Below, in pieces: positions 63,086 to 64,000 of a DNA stretch of 64,000 nt; position 1 is the first letter of the stretch, and each line of letters opens with the position of its first letter. The notes under the pieces are model-generated. The model worked only from the letters and a program-made list of their open reading frames with translations. It was not told where the DNA came from and did no database searches. The stretch covers positions 1 through 64,000 of the forward strand of contig NZ_QZWI01000007.1 in NCBI RefSeq assembly GCF_003614975.1, read 5' to 3'. Both the position numbers and the translations under genes were made by a program. Origin of the DNA: Rahnella bruchi. GTDB lineage: Bacteria; Pseudomonadota; Gammaproteobacteria; Enterobacterales; Enterobacteriaceae.

Positions 63086-63880
63086 ATGATTTATTCCATC
63101 AGGAAGGCTCTCCTGTTCGTCCCGTTCTTTTTATCGGGTTGCAGTTCACAGCCTAATATTGCAGAGCAGGAGCAATTACAGCCCCCGGTGAGTAAAACCA
63201 CCCTACATATGCAAAGGCTTTCCACTCTGGAAGATAAAGACGCCGTGACAATTAATGCTGCGCAACTTCAGCCAGGGGATATTCTTCTTTCATCATCGAC
63301 CGGCGTGACATCACTGGGTATCAGACTATTTAGCATGACGGGCGTCAGTCATGCCTCGGTTTATCTGGGCAATGGTGAAGTCGCCGAAGCGGTCGGGGAT
63401 GGCGTTCAGATTGTTTCGCTGGAGGACGCATTAACTCACAGCAATTCTATGGTGAGTTTACGCAACCAAAAATTAACTGAACTGCAAGCTGCGAAATTAA
63501 GAATTTTCTCTCAGAATAATCAGGGGAGGAAATATAACTATAAAGGCATCATTATTATCGCGCCTTATACCCTGACGCGGAGAGTTTGCGATCTACCGCT
63601 ATTTTTCGGAAAAGGAAGAAGCACCTGTATAGATACCCTCGCGACGATTCAGATAGGCAACACACCGGAAATACAGAAAACTTTCTTCTGCTCCCAGTTT
63701 GTTATTGAAGCCTTTAATTTTGCGGGCAGTCCGCTCACCGCATCTGACGCACTTTGGGTATCTCCTGCCGATTTGTTGCACATGCGCGAAGGAGATGTCT
63801 CTTCTTTTGTACCGGTTCAGCCGCTGCATTATGTCGGCCATTTGAAAAAATGGAATTTGTACAACGCGGTCTTTGGGTAA
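63086..63880 (+). CDS. yaeF: YaeF-family lipoprotein with permuted papain-like (NlpC/P60-type) fold
   Basis: 264 residues. Lipobox LSGC (Cys19). The catalytic His is in VSHASVYLGNGEVAEAVGDGVQIVSLEDA and the catalytic Cys in FFCSQFVIEAF, the inverted H...C order of permuted NlpC/P60 enzymes. SSSTGVTSLGIRLFSMTGVSHAS, WVSPADLLHMREGDVSSF and LHYVGHLK match E. coli YaeF. The family (YiiX/YaeF) is predicted to cut amide bonds in lipids or peptides; substrate unknown. Sited on its own after the Ugp-like operon, not in the E. coli location. Confidence 0.88.
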   Translation: MIYSIRKALLFVPFFLSGCSSQPNIAEQEQLQPPVSKTTLHMQRLSTLEDKDAVTINAAQLQPGDILLSSSTGVTSLGIRLFSMTGVSHASVYLGNGEVAEAVGDGVQIVSLEDALTHSNSMVSLRNQKLTELQAAKLRIFSQNNQGRKYNYKGIIIIAPYTLTRRVCDLPLFFGKGRSTCIDTLATIQIGNTPEIQKTFFCSQFVIEAFNFAGSPLTASDALWVSPADLLHMREGDVSSFVPVQPLHYVGHLKKWNLYNAVFG

Positions 63881-63893
63881 ATACCGGTCAAAC

Positions 63894-63923
63894 CAGGTGC
63901 CTCCCTTCTGCGGAAGGCACCTG
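63894..63923. terminator. Hairpin after yaeF
   Basis: CAGGTGCCT (63894-63902) pairs with AGGCACCTG (63915-63923), loop 12 bases; 14 bases after the yaeF stop. A T-run is lacking on the plus strand, so termination is probable but not certain. Confidence 0.6.
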
Positions 63924-63962
63924 CCAGCAATGACATTACGACTTTGCTACTTTACGTATTTG

Positions 63963-64000
63963 TTACTTCACGGATTTACTGAATGCGTCCACAGCCAGAA
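63963..64000 (-). CDS. C-terminal end of a gene entering from the right (partial)
   Basis: The minus strand has an open frame from the window edge ending in TAA (63963-63965), encoding LAVDAFSKSVK. Too short to identify; convergent with yaeF, with the 63894 hairpin between them. Confidence 0.35.
   Translation of the reverse strand, partial: LAVDAFSKSVK

Overview
The window reads as chromosome from a gamma-proteobacterium of the order Enterobacterales. It contains close relatives of E. coli efeUOB, asr-ydgU-ydgD, hrpA, azoR, ydbH-ynbE-ydbL, ldhA and yaeF. Gene content (giant autotransporter, flavin monooxygenase/ABC clusters, orphan Hcp) fits a Yersiniaceae member such as Rahnella or Serratia; the genus is an inference. 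No rRNA, tRNA, CRISPR array, intact insertion sequence or prophage was seen.

Layout. 1-7.6 kb: end of a membrane protein, an unrecognised secreted protein, the Fur-type iron uptake operon efeUOB (minus strand), a DedA protein and a small DUF1471 protein. 7.7-17.3 kb: one giant autotransporter gene. 17.6-25.9 kb: a cation/proton antiporter, a FUSC-family protein, a CopD-like membrane protein, a TetR/EamA efflux pair with a visible operator, a zinc alcohol dehydrogenase and an AraC regulator. 26-29.5 kb: an Fe(II)/2-oxoglutarate dioxygenase, a divergent LysR/pirin pair and an Nlp (Ner-like) regulator preceded by a strikingly structured, apparently non-coding leader. 30-43 kb: three luciferase-like flavin monooxygenases, a GNAT acetyltransferase, a peptide-type ABC importer and a polar amino acid ABC importer. 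Together these resemble an import-acetylate-oxidise route for modified sulfur amino acids. Three copies of a mosaic palindromic repeat flank this block.

44-49.8 kb: acid-shock gene asr (with an RstA-type box), the tiny membrane protein gene ydgU, protease-like ydgD, and hrpA. 50-56.3 kb: azoR, then an AT-rich four-gene insert (Hcp, a HExxH zincin-like protein and two paralogous lipoproteins), which I interpret as a type VI secretion effector/immunity module. It is followed by the envelope lipid-transport operon ydbH-ynbE-ydbL, in which ydbL carries nine perfect 15-bp repeats in its signal peptide. 56.5-64 kb: ldhA, a five-gene Ugp-like ABC importer/phosphodiesterase operon with PhoB-box-like repeats upstream, and the permuted-papain lipoprotein gene yaeF.

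The most noteworthy items are the Hcp/zincin/lipoprotein module, the repeat-expanded YdbL signal peptide, the structured RNA candidate before the Nlp gene, and the sulfur-compound cluster. All functions are inferred from recognised families and motifs read by eye; no database search was run.
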